NCBI RefSeq assembly: GCF_015278315.1
Contig: NZ_JADIJE010000007.1
Span: 62,001 to 126,000, forward strand
Direction: 5' to 3'
Source of the DNA: Microbacterium ureisolvens
Lineage (GTDB): Bacteria > Actinomycetota > Actinomycetes > Actinomycetales > Microbacteriaceae
Length of the DNA stretch: 64,000 bases
A model generated the notes under the pieces. It was not told where the DNA came from, ran no database searches, and saw nothing but the letters and a program-made list of their open reading frames with translations. Of the stretch, positions 52,057 to 60,161 are shown in pieces; the stretch's first letter is position 1; the number at the start of each line of letters is the position of its first letter. The translations under genes and the position numbers were made by a program.

Positions 52057-54552
52057 TCATCCCGTCACCGCCTCAGCGACGCTCGCCGACCCAGCGATCG
52101 CGATCCGAAGCTTCGAGAGCAGGTCGGATCGCGAGGTCGCCTCGAGCCGGCGCCGGATGTGCGCGATGTGATGCTCCGCGGTCCGGGGAGAGATGAACAT
52201 CGCGGCACCGATCTCGGCGTAGGTCTTGCCCTGCAGCACCAGCTCCGCCACTTCGCGTTCGCGCTCACTGAGCGCGGATCCGCCGGTGTCGGCCGGGGCG
52301 GCGCCCGTGGCCTCGTCCGCGGCGCGCGGGGCCTCGCGTGGGTGCAGCTCGCGCGCGCACGCCAGGAGACGGGCGATGGTGCGGCGGTCCTCCGACCGGC
52401 TGGCGCCGTGTCCGGCCAGACGCGCTCCGTCCCACGCGAACCCCACTACCGCCAGTCCGCGCGCCGCTTCTTCGACGGCGCCGGCGTCGACGGCTCCCGC
52501 GAGCACGGATGTCCACACCTTGCCGGCGTGAGCCATCTGCGCCGCAAGGCGGTTGCGCGGAGCGGCCGCGACCAGCGCTCGAGCGTGCGCTGTCAGCGCA
52601 CCGGGATTGTTGAGCAGGATGCCGCGCTGGATGCCCGCCCAGTGCAGCGGTGCCGCCCACACGGGCGGGTCGCCGAGGTCTGCGACGATCCGCAGGGCCC
52701 GGTCGAACGCCGGCTGCATCGTGTCGGCCAGGCCGAGACGTGCCGACGCGATGACGAGCTCGCCCAGCGGAAGCAGCGTGAACAGGTCCGGCTCGATGCG
52801 CGAGATGCGCGACCGCTCGGCTTCCCACGCCGCACCGAGTCCAGCGGTGTCGTCGTATCTTCGCGCGAGCCCGATCGTGAGCGTCGCAGCCATCGCGTCG
52901 TCCCTCGCTCCGAGCGGGCGTCCTGACACGGCTCGCTCGAGCGCCGCCCTCGCCTCGGCGGGGTGTTCCCGCTGCAGGGCGATCCACGCCGCCCAAAGCT
53001 CGAGTCGCGAGCGACCACGCTCGCCGGCTTGAGGGCTATTCAGAGCGTCATCCACGATCGTCTGAGCGGTCTTGAGATCGCCCTCGCCGATCGCGGCCGC
53101 GGCCGCGATCACCGCCGGAAGTTCCACCAACGGGCTCTCTTCCACCGCGGCGGTGTACAGCTCCGAAGCTCCCTGCAGCTCGGGGAGTCCGGCATCCGCG
53201 GCGCCGCGCAGTGTCGCCGTCAGCCCTCTGTCGAGGAGGTCGTCGGCCACGCGCAGAGTAGACGGTGGCGTCGGCGGCCCGCTCTGGACGGGAGGTGGGG
53301 GAGGGGGCACCCGTCCGGCGGCCGCCGACGCCACGCGCGCTCGGATGGAGACCGCCGCGTCCGCACTCGAAGCCCGATACGTTTCCGCGGCGAGCGACAT
53401 CATTCCCCGCTCTGCCCACACCGCCGCCGCGAGGTCGACGACGGCAGGTGAGGCATCCGGGCTGCGAAGGAGTGCGTCCAGCAGCACTCCGCTCTCATCG
53501 AGGCGGCCGAGTTCCCACGACGTGCGGGCACGTTCGACCGCCAGGGCGCTCGGGTCCGCGCCGCAGGACACGGCCCGCGCGAGGAGCGCGTCGGCCAGCG
53601 CGGGGTCACGGTGAGTCTCGGTGCGACCCCGCTCGATGAGCGAAGCCGCGATGCGCTCGTCAAGCCTCCCGTCCAGCCCGTCGAACAGCCGCTCATCCCG
53701 CAGCGCCGTGGAAGGCGAGCATCGGATGACCTCCACCCACCGCGAGGCCGGCGCGAGTGCCCGGATGGCCGCCGCGACCGAGGGGGCCGGGCGTCCGTCG
53801 CTCGACAGCAGGCCTTCGGCATAGGCCTCGGCGACCAGCGCGCTCGCTTCGTCCTGGCCGTCCGCAGCAAGAGTCGCCGACGCGGTTCCCAGCGACAGCT
53901 CCTCCACGAGACCTCGCACATCGGTTGGAGCCGACATGACCCGGTGGTGGATCCGCGGACGGATGAGCAGTTCCAGGACCGAGTGTCCGGACGGATCCGT
54001 GCATCCGGGATCGTGCGCGTCGAGGCACTCCCGGACGAGCCAGGGGATGCCGCCCGTGCGTCGCAAGATGTCGCGTCCGCACGGACCCGGATCCGGCAAC
54101 GGGATCGCGTCGGGTCGTACCTGCCGGAGGTCGTCGAGGACGAGCGCGGGACGGTCTTGCTCGAGGCGTCGCGTGAGCTTGCCGACGTCCGCGCGAAGGG
54201 GACACGGCCGCAGCGTGGCCACGAGGCCCGCGGCGGGGTTCTCCGCCCGCATCGCGAGAGCCGTCACGGCGCGCGCGGAAAGGAGATGGGCGTCGTCTAC
54301 AAGAAGGACGACGTGTTCGGGAATCGCCGCCGGATCGGCGTCGCCGCCAAGGATGGCCACCTCCGTACCTTCCTCCGCCAGGAGCCGTGCGACCCGTCGG
54401 AGCAGGGCGGTCTTCCCGGACCCTGCCGTTCCCGAGACGACGGCACGCACCGTCCCCCCGGGGAGCCGCAGGTCGTCGATCTCGCTCGTCCGGTGCAACG
54501 CCCGGAGCGGAAAGTCGCCGAGTTCCGTCATCACGAAGACCGACGACATCAC
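52057..54552 (-). CDS. Large ATPase regulator with LuxR-type C-terminus
   Basis: An 831-residue protein. An N-terminal P-loop NTPase has Walker A SGTAGSGKTALL (residues about 40-50) and Walker B VVLLVDDAHLL, the LuxR/MalT-like STAND layout. A helical-repeat middle (TPR-like, Ala-rich) follows, and the last 65 residues hold a LuxR helix-turn-helix (LSEREREVAELVLQGKTYAE, then AAMFISPRTAEHHI). The start (GTG 54552 or ATG 54549) overlaps the Hsp70-like stop, so the two are translated together. By position it should control this island; mycobacterial iniBAC also has a large ATPase regulator beside it. The signal is unknown. Confidence 0.88.
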   Translation of the reverse strand: MMSSVFVMTELGDFPLRALHRTSEIDDLRLPGGTVRAVVSGTAGSGKTALLRRVARLLAEEGTEVAILGGDADPAAIPEHVVLLVDDAHLLSARAVTALAMRAENPAAGLVATLRPCPLRADVGKLTRRLEQDRPALVLDDLRQVRPDAIPLPDPGPCGRDILRRTGGIPWLVRECLDAHDPGCTDPSGHSVLELLIRPRIHHRVMSAPTDVRGLVEELSLGTASATLAADGQDEASALVAEAYAEGLLSSDGRPAPSVAAAIRALAPASRWVEVIRCSPSTALRDERLFDGLDGRLDERIAASLIERGRTETHRDPALADALLARAVSCGADPSALAVERARTSWELGRLDESGVLLDALLRSPDASPAVVDLAAAVWAERGMMSLAAETYRASSADAAVSIRARVASAAAGRVPPPPPPVQSGPPTPPSTLRVADDLLDRGLTATLRGAADAGLPELQGASELYTAAVEESPLVELPAVIAAAAAIGEGDLKTAQTIVDDALNSPQAGERGRSRLELWAAWIALQREHPAEARAALERAVSGRPLGARDDAMAATLTIGLARRYDDTAGLGAAWEAERSRISRIEPDLFTLLPLGELVIASARLGLADTMQPAFDRALRIVADLGDPPVWAAPLHWAGIQRGILLNNPGALTAHARALVAAAPRNRLAAQMAHAGKVWTSVLAGAVDAGAVEEAARGLAVVGFAWDGARLAGHGASRSEDRRTIARLLACARELHPREAPRAADEATGAAPADTGGSALSEREREVAELVLQGKTYAEIGAAMFISPRTAEHHIAHIRRRLEATSRSDLLSKLRIAIAGSASVAEAVTG

Positions 54553-56537
54553 GGCAGCTCCGGTTCGGGCGATATCAGCGGCGTGGCCTCCGGGGTAGGC
54601 GCCGGCTCCGGAGCGGGGGGCGCGGTGTCGCTCGCTGCGGGGTTGGTGCCGGGATCGGTTCCGGGATCGGTGCCGGGGTCCGTGCCGGGATCAGTTCCGG
54701 GATCAGTTCCGGGGTCCGTGCCGGGATCGGTGCCGGGGTCAGTTCCGGGATCGGTGCCGGGGTCAGTTCCAGGGTCCGTGCCGGGATCGGTTCCCGGGTC
54801 GGTCGACGGATCCGTGCCGGGGTCGGTCGCCGGATCCGTGCCGGGGTCGGTCGACGGATCCGTGCCGGGGTCGGTCGACGGATCCGTGCCGGGGTCGCTC
54901 GACGGATCCGTCCCCGAATCGGCGCCGGGTTCCGACGGAGTCGTTGTCGTGCCGTGTGAAGGCGCACCGCCGGACGGGGTGTCGCCGGTCGGGGCGGATC
55001 CCGTGCTCGGTGCCGCGACGCCGACCTTCATCGTGGCGAAGGGAGGAGGCGCTGCCTCCGCTCGCGACTCCTTTCCGCGCTCCGCTACGCGGTGCCGCGG
55101 GCTGTTGAGCGGCGGAGAGGGCGACGTGCCCGCTTGTGGCGGACCCGGGATGGCCGCCGCAGGACTTTCCTGCTCGGCGGCAGCGGCCGGCCGATCGCCC
55201 AGGGCGGCGCCGATCCAATCCGAGAAGGGTGCGAGACCGCCGGTGCTCCCGATGCGTGTCCCGTTGCCCAGAGCGGTGGCACCCAGGAGGACCATGGCGC
55301 TCGCGAGCACGGCCGTACCCCCCGCCAACGCCGCCGCGACGGGCAGCCGACGCAGCCAGCGCGGCCGAGCGGCCCGGCCGTGCGCCAGTGCCTCTGTTCC
55401 TCCGATCACCGCGAGGCTCGCGGCTTCCTCATCGCCGGCCTCATCCTCGACCGCGCGAATGAGGCGCGAAGCGAGGATCTGCACCGCACCCATCGCCACG
55501 ACGGACTTGGGATCGGCGTCTACCGCGATGGGCGCGTCCATCCGCTCGGAGAGAACCTGCGCCACGCGGGGGATGCGCGACGATCCGCCCGTGAGCAGCA
55601 CGGCATCCAATCGGCTGCCGACGTCGCTCGTCTCCAGCGCGGACGCGAGAACCGCTATCGTGCGCTCCACACCTGTCGCGATGAGTTCCTCGAACTCGCC
55701 ACGGGTGATCCTCACGGTAGTGCCGGACTCGGCCAGGAATACCGGGATCGCGGCCTCCGAGTCGAACGAGAGCGCCTCCTTCGCCTCGACGCATTCCCGG
55801 CGCAGGGCGACGAGTGCCAGTCGGGAGCGGGGATCCTGGGAGAGCTCCGCGATGTCGACTCCCGCCGCGCTGAGGGTGTGGCGGAAGACGAGGTCGTCGA
55901 AATCGGCGCCCCCCAAGTCGGGGATTCCCGTGGGCGTGCCGATGACGCTCAGGTCTCCGTCGGAACTCCTGCCCACCAGTGCGACGTCGAACGTTCCGCC
56001 GCCGAGGTCGTAGACGGCCAGCACCCGGCCAGCCGGCAGCGCGCTGGACGCGTCGTAACGCCACGCGGCCGCGACGGGCTCACTGACGAGGTCGACAGGG
56101 CAGGACACCGTTCTCGCGAGCGCCGCCGTCACGAGGGCGCGGCGGTACTCGCCCCACGTGACGGGGACGGTGACGGTGACCGCTGCGGGCTGGCCGCCTT
56201 CGCGCTCAGCCGCAGCCTCCACCACCCACGCGACGGAACGTGCGAACAGGTCTTCCGCCGAGAATCGGCGACCGGCCACGACGACAGGCACCTCGTCGCC
56301 GATTCGCCGCTTGAACTCCCGGACGAGCCGCTCCGGCTCGGCGAGGCCTCGGCGCTCGGCGGCCTCGCCGAAGAGCAGATCGTCCTCCCCCACGAAGATC
56401 GTCGTGGGCGCGGTGTCCGTGTGACGCCCGAGCGTGAACACCGTGGTCTCGACACCGCCATCGGCATCGACTCTCGCTATCGCTGCGGCGGTCCGGCTGG
56501 TGCCGACGTCCACCGCGAGCAGGAAACTGCACATCAT
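54549..56537 (-). CDS. Hsp70-type ATPase domain with membrane segment and DPGT repeat tail
   Basis: A 662-residue protein. Residues 1-380 form an actin-like Hsp70 nucleotide domain: VDVGTSRTAAAI (phosphate 1), VYDLGGGTFDVALVG (phosphate 2) and VLLTGGSSRIPRVAQVL (adenosine). There is no Hsp70 substrate-binding domain. Instead a single hydrophobic segment (about 396-425, VAAALAGGTAVLASAMVLLG) is followed by a Pro/Ser/Thr-rich region and about two dozen (G/S)TDP units (about 540-630). ATG 56537 (MMCSFLL) was chosen; upstream frame is not conserved. The ATPase is expected in the cytoplasm and the tail outside, perhaps crossing the wall. It is coupled to the LuxR-type gene. Confidence 0.85.
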   Translation of the reverse strand: MMCSFLLAVDVGTSRTAAAIARVDADGGVETTVFTLGRHTDTAPTTIFVGEDDLLFGEAAERRGLAEPERLVREFKRRIGDEVPVVVAGRRFSAEDLFARSVAWVVEAAAEREGGQPAAVTVTVPVTWGEYRRALVTAALARTVSCPVDLVSEPVAAAWRYDASSALPAGRVLAVYDLGGGTFDVALVGRSSDGDLSVIGTPTGIPDLGGADFDDLVFRHTLSAAGVDIAELSQDPRSRLALVALRRECVEAKEALSFDSEAAIPVFLAESGTTVRITRGEFEELIATGVERTIAVLASALETSDVGSRLDAVLLTGGSSRIPRVAQVLSERMDAPIAVDADPKSVVAMGAVQILASRLIRAVEDEAGDEEAASLAVIGGTEALAHGRAARPRWLRRLPVAAALAGGTAVLASAMVLLGATALGNGTRIGSTGGLAPFSDWIGAALGDRPAAAAEQESPAAAIPGPPQAGTSPSPPLNSPRHRVAERGKESRAEAAPPPFATMKVGVAAPSTGSAPTGDTPSGGAPSHGTTTTPSEPGADSGTDPSSDPGTDPSTDPGTDPSTDPGTDPATDPGTDPSTDPGTDPGTDPGTDPGTDPGTDPGTDPGTDPGTDPGTDPGTDPGTDPGTDPGTNPAASDTAPPAPEPAPTPEATPLISPEPELP
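54648..54920 (-). repeat. 12-bp tandem repeats encoding the DPGT tail
   Basis: About two dozen imperfect 12-bp units (consensus on plus: GTGCCGGGGTCC or GTTCCGGGATCG), in frame. Length is likely to vary between strains. Confidence 0.9.
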
Positions 56538-56724
56538 TGTCCGAAATTCCCCAGGTTCGGGACACCCTCCCCGAGACGGTTGTACCACTCCGTACCGCCG
56601 AGCGCGAGGGGGTGCGCGGGATCTTCGATGTCCACTTGAAAGAGCGCGATCGGGCCGGGCTGATACGACTGTTCCGACGGTCCACGGGATGGGGCTGCGT
56701 CGTCGGCTCGCGCGGTTGTGACGG

Positions 56725-56759
56725 CCGGCTGGCACTCACGTTGCATGAGTGCCAGCCGG
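56725..56759. promoter_or_regulatory. CIRCE-like operator 1 upstream of groES
   Basis: CTGGCACTC-N9-GAGTGCCAG, extended to 13-bp perfect arms (CCGGCTGGCACTC / GAGTGCCAGCCGG). This is the HrcA operator layout. Confidence 0.85.
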
Positions 56760-56774
56760 TTGCCTAGACTGGCA

Positions 56775-56801
56775 TCAGCACTCTCAACGTCAGAGTGCTA
56801 A
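56775..56801. promoter_or_regulatory. CIRCE operator 2 upstream of groES
   Basis: TCAGCACTC-N9-GAGTGCTAA, close to the CIRCE consensus TTAGCACTC-N9-GAGTGCTAA, 33 nt before the groES start. Repression by HrcA is the known role. Confidence 0.92.
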
Positions 56802-56834
56802 CGAGTCTTAGTCTCAAGAAAGAAGAGGTAGACC

Positions 56835-57131
56835 GTGTCGGTTTCCATCAAGCCGCTCGAGGACCGCATCGTCATCAAGCAGGTCGAGGCCGAGCAGACC
56901 ACGTCCAGCGGTCTGGTCATCCCCGACACCGCCAAGGAGAAGCCCCAGGAGGGCGAGGTCGTGGCGGTGGGCCCGGGTCGTATCGACGACAACGGCAACC
57001 GCATCCCGCTCGACGTCGCCGTCGGCGACCGCGTGATCTACAGCAAGTACGGCGGAACCGAGGTCAAGTTCGGCGGTGACGAGTTCCTCGTCCTGTCGGC
57101 TCGCGACGTCCTCGCGGTCGTCGTTCGCTGA
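56835..57131 (+). CDS. groES: Co-chaperonin GroES
   Basis: A 98-residue protein of normal length. It contains [19 protein letters not shown], the mobile loop [19 protein letters not shown], and [13 protein letters not shown]. It caps GroEL during protein folding. The GTG start has AAGAGGTAG upstream. Two CIRCE operators precede it. groEL does not follow; a terminator and rarD do, so GroEL must be encoded elsewhere. Confidence 0.98.
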   Translation: MSVSIKPLEDRIVIKQVEAEQTTSSGLVIPDTAKEKPQEGEVVAVGPGRIDDNGNRIPLDVAVGDRVIYSKYGGTEVKFGGDEFLVLSARDVLAVVVR

Positions 57132-57150
57132 GTTCCGCGCACAGCGCGCA

Positions 57151-57188
57151 ACGAGAGGGTCGGATGCTTCGGCATCCGGCCCTCTCGT
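57151..57188 (+). terminator. 17-bp UUCG terminator after groES
   Basis: Arms ACGAGAGGGTCGGATGC and GCATCCGGCCCTCTCGT (one G.U pair) with a UUCG loop, 20 nt after the stop. Confidence 0.9.
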
Positions 57189-57255
57189 CATGTCCGGGGG
57201 CGGTCCACCCGTCGATCGGTGGCTCACGCGAGGCAGGCGCCCGTGCGGGCGGGCG

Positions 57256-57261
57256 TAGGCT
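57256..57261 (+). promoter_or_regulatory. -10 element of leaderless rarD mRNA
   Basis: TAGGCT followed by GACTCG and then GTG at 57268. Confidence 0.5.
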
Positions 57262-57267
57262 GACTCG

Positions 57268-58284
57268 GTGAGTCGCGAGCAGTCGTCCCCGTCCGAAAGC
57301 CGTGAGGCGGAGTGCCTGGACGACGCGACGGCGCTCGATCTCGGGGTCACGACGGGGAGCCGGCGTGCCGTGACCACGGCCGCGGAGGCGCGCGAGCGCA
57401 GCCTGGGCGGGATCTTCACCTTCAGCGCGTACGTGCTGTGGGGGTTCCTGCCGCTGTACTTCCTGCTGCTCGTGCCGACCGGCCCTTGGGAGCTGGTGGC
57501 CTGGCGCATCGTGCTGTCGCTGATCTTCTGCGCGCTGCTGCTCACGGTGACGCGCACCTGGCCGCGCCTGGTCGCGATCTTCCGGCAGCCGCGTGTGCTC
57601 GGCCTCACCGTGATCGCCGGCCTCCTGATCTATGTCAACTGGCAGGTCTTCATCTATGGAGCGCTGAACGACCACGTCATCGAGACCAGCCTTGGCTACT
57701 TCATCAACCCGATCGCGACCGTGCTGCTCGCCGTCCTCGTCCTGCGCGAGCGGCTGCGACCGACCCAGTGGGTCGCGATCGGCATCGCCACGGTGGCCGT
57801 GCTCGTCATCATGATCGGCTACGGCGCCTTCCCCTGGATCGCCCTCACGCTCGCGGCGTCGTTCGGGTGCTACGGCCTGGTGAAGAAGAAGGTCGGACCA
57901 TCCGTCGACGCCGTCAGCGGGCTCACACTCGAGACGCTCTGGCTGACGCCGATCGCCGTCGTCGTGCTGATCGTCGTGGGGGTGAGCGAGGGCCTCACGA
58001 TGGGCGCGGCCGGATGGGGCCACGCGGTGCTGCTGAGCCTCGCCGGCGTCGTGACCGCGATCCCGCTGCTGCTCTTCGCCGCCGGCGCGCGCCGGGTGTC
58101 ACTGACCACGATCGGCCTGCTCCAGTTCGTCGCGCCGATCCTGCAATTCCTCATCGGGTGGCTCGTGCTCCAGGAGCCCATGCCGCTCGAGCGCTGGATC
58201 GGCTTCGGGCTGGTCTGGGTCGCGCTGACGGTGCTGACGGTCGACTCCCTGCTGCACGCGCGGCGGGTCCGGGCTGCGGCCTAG
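57268..58284 (+). CDS. rarD: EamA-family transporter RarD
   Basis: A 338-residue membrane protein with about ten helices (two EamA halves) after a roughly 45-residue soluble start. RarD-type segments: YVLWGFLPLYF, YVNWQVFIYGALNDHVIETS and LGYFINP. The family is linked to chloramphenicol sensitivity and metabolite export, but the natural substrate is unknown. The GTG follows TAGGCT by 6 nt, so translation is probably leaderless. Confidence 0.9.
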   Translation: MSREQSSPSESREAECLDDATALDLGVTTGSRRAVTTAAEARERSLGGIFTFSAYVLWGFLPLYFLLLVPTGPWELVAWRIVLSLIFCALLLTVTRTWPRLVAIFRQPRVLGLTVIAGLLIYVNWQVFIYGALNDHVIETSLGYFINPIATVLLAVLVLRERLRPTQWVAIGIATVAVLVIMIGYGAFPWIALTLAASFGCYGLVKKKVGPSVDAVSGLTLETLWLTPIAVVVLIVVGVSEGLTMGAAGWGHAVLLSLAGVVTAIPLLLFAAGARRVSLTTIGLLQFVAPILQFLIGWLVLQEPMPLERWIGFGLVWVALTVLTVDSLLHARRVRAAA

Positions 58285-58478
58285 CTGCCGCGGACCGACG
58301 AGTTATCCACAGCCAGGGCTGTCGAAATGGCCTCGGAAATGCCCTCCGACCACGTATTTCAAGCTGTTACAGATCGTTAACGAAAGGCAACATTGGCGAG
58401 GCCCGATCGCGATTAGGTTTAGGTGCACTGGGTCGGCGCCCGAGCCGTTCCCGTGGTAACCACACAGCAAGGAGCAAC
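58285..58478. other. livJ upstream region with a consensus DnaA box
   Basis: TTATCCACA at 58303-58311 is a perfect DnaA box but single, so not an origin. GTTAC-N6-TTAAC (58366-58381) vaguely recalls a nitrogen-regulator site. A weak promoter (TTGGCG 58393, TAGGTT 58414, 15-bp spacing) may drive livJ. Confidence 0.35.
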
Positions 58479-59762
58479 ATGAGCGTCTTCACCCGCTCGC
58501 GCAAGTCCACCGTGCTCGGCGGTCTCGCGCTCATCGGCGCCAGCGCCCTGGTCCTCGCCGGCTGCTCCGGCGGCGGCGACACCGGCGGCGACGAGCCCGC
58601 CGAGAGCGCCGCCCCCGGCGAGGCGCTGAGCCTCAAGATCGGCACGGCGCTTCCCCAGACCGGAAACCTCGCGTTCCTCGGCCCGCCCGAGGAGGCCGGC
58701 GTCGCCTACGCGCAGTCCGTCATCAACGACTACGCCGAGACCACGGGTCTCGACGTCGACGTCGTCTGGGGCGACTCGGGCGACCTCGACAACAAGGCCT
58801 ACGAGACCGAGGTGCCCCGCGTCCTCGCCGAGGACGTCGCCGCCATCATCGGCGCCGCGTCGTCGGGTGTGTCGCTCCAGTTCATCGACCAGGTCGTCGG
58901 CGAGGGTGTCATCCAGTTCTCGCCGGCCAACACCTCCGACCAGTTCACGACGTACGAAGACAACGGGCTGTACTTCCGCACCGCTCCGTCCGACGTGCTG
59001 CAGGGCGAGGTCCACGGCAACTTCGTCGCCGAGGAGGGTCACCAGACCCTCGGCATGATCGTGCTGAACGACGCGTACGGCACCGGTCTGGCGAAGTACA
59101 TCCAGGAGGCCTTCGAGGCCGCCGGTGGCGAGGTCGTCGCGCAGCCGACCTACAACCAGGGCGACACGTCGTTCGACGCGCAGATCTCCGAGGTGCTCGC
59201 GGCCGACCCCGACGCGATCACGGTGATCAGCTTCGACGAGGCCAAGACGATCCTCCCGGCCCTCATCGGCGCCGGATGGGACCCGAACAACCTCTACCTG
59301 GTCGACGGCAACGTCGCCAACTACAGCGAGGACTTCGCACCCGGCCTCCTGGAGGGTGCCAAGGGAACGTACCCGGGTCCGACCCCGGCCCAGGTGCAGG
59401 ACTTCATCGACGGCCTCGACGGGTTCGTCGAGGAGTCGGGCGACGCCGCGCTGACCGACTACACCTACGCCCCCGAGTCGTACGACGCGACCATCCTGCT
59501 CGCGCTGGCGGCGCTGGCCGCTCAGTCGACCGACCCGGCCGACATCGCTGAGAAGCTGATCGAGGTCTCGGGTGGTTCCGGTGACGGCGAGAAGTGCGAG
59601 ACGTACGAGGCGTGCGCCGACATCATCCTCGCCGGTGACGTCGCGGACTACGACGGCGTCTCCAGCCCGGTGACGTTCAACGAGGTCGGTGACCCCACCG
59701 AGGGCTTCATCAACATCTACCAGTACGCCGCGGACAACACGTTCGCCCCGTTCGAGGGCTGA
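58479..59762 (+). CDS. Branched-chain amino acid (or urea/amide) ABC binding lipoprotein
   Basis: A 427-residue lipoprotein (LAGC, lipidated Cys29) with the LivJ-type fold: KIGTALPQTGNLAFLGPPEE, then AIIGAASSGVS, and TLGMIVLNDAYGTG. AAGGAG precedes the ATG. It delivers substrate to the permeases encoded convergently on the minus strand (livH, livM, livG, livF). Substrate class is from family only. It is transcribed alone and ends at a terminator. Confidence 0.9.
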   Translation: MSVFTRSRKSTVLGGLALIGASALVLAGCSGGGDTGGDEPAESAAPGEALSLKIGTALPQTGNLAFLGPPEEAGVAYAQSVINDYAETTGLDVDVVWGDSGDLDNKAYETEVPRVLAEDVAAIIGAASSGVSLQFIDQVVGEGVIQFSPANTSDQFTTYEDNGLYFRTAPSDVLQGEVHGNFVAEEGHQTLGMIVLNDAYGTGLAKYIQEAFEAAGGEVVAQPTYNQGDTSFDAQISEVLAADPDAITVISFDEAKTILPALIGAGWDPNNLYLVDGNVANYSEDFAPGLLEGAKGTYPGPTPAQVQDFIDGLDGFVEESGDAALTDYTYAPESYDATILLALAALAAQSTDPADIAEKLIEVSGGSGDGEKCETYEACADIILAGDVADYDGVSSPVTFNEVGDPTEGFINIYQYAADNTFAPFEG

Positions 59763-59777
59763 GCCCTCTACACACGG

Positions 59778-59808
59778 AACGCCCTCGGGTCCTCGGACCC
59801 GGGGCGTT
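59778..59808 (+). terminator. Terminator of livJ
   Basis: AACGCCCTCGGGTCC and GGACCCGGGGCGTT pair with a one-base bulge and a short loop, followed by TTC, 16 nt after the stop. Confidence 0.8.
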
Positions 59809-60104
59809 TCCCGTTGCCGTCAGCGGCGGGCCGTGGCGTGCAGGAGCGTGGTGACCGTGGTGTCCGGGGCCCGGCGCGTCGTGGTGCGGGGTCCGGCGGG
59901 CCGTGGTGCGGGGACCTGGCGGCGGACTGAGGCGGCGGGACGGCCTCAGTCGGTAGCGGCATCGGGACGCGCGGCCGCGGGCCGGCGGCTGCGGCGGAGG
60001 CGAGGACGTCAGGCGCGGCGTCGACGCGCTCGCTGTCGCGGTCTCCGGGGCCGGCACACAGGACCGCACGCCGCGCCGCTGCGGCACCGGGGGAGCGGAC
60101 ACGA

Positions 60105-60147
60105 AGAAGCGAGAGACGGATGCTGCCGGCATCCGTCTCCCGCTTCT
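60105..60147 (-). terminator. Terminator of the livHMGF operon
   Basis: Arms AGAAGCGAGAGACGGATGC and GCATCCGTCTCCCGCTTCT (19 bp, one mismatch) with a 5-nt loop, 14 nt beyond the livF stop. Confidence 0.88.
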
Positions 60148-60161
60148 CCTGGCTGTATCGG

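Larger units (their letters stand above)
59763..60161. other. 399-bp intergenic region between convergent liv genes
   Basis: Contains two terminators at its ends and, between about 59820 and 60100, very GC-rich sequence with short imperfect repeats of gtggtgcggggtccgg type. Open frames cross it on both strands but none has a credible start, conserved motif or ribosome site. I see no gene. Confidence 0.6.

Noticed and set aside
53611..56013. 800-codon open frame on plus with VPGS repeats
   Set aside because: Antisense of the Hsp70-like and LuxR-type genes; the repeats are the complement of the DPGT units.
58303..58311. DnaA box as sign of a replication origin
   Set aside because: Single copy, no AT-rich unwinding region, no dnaA or dnaN nearby.
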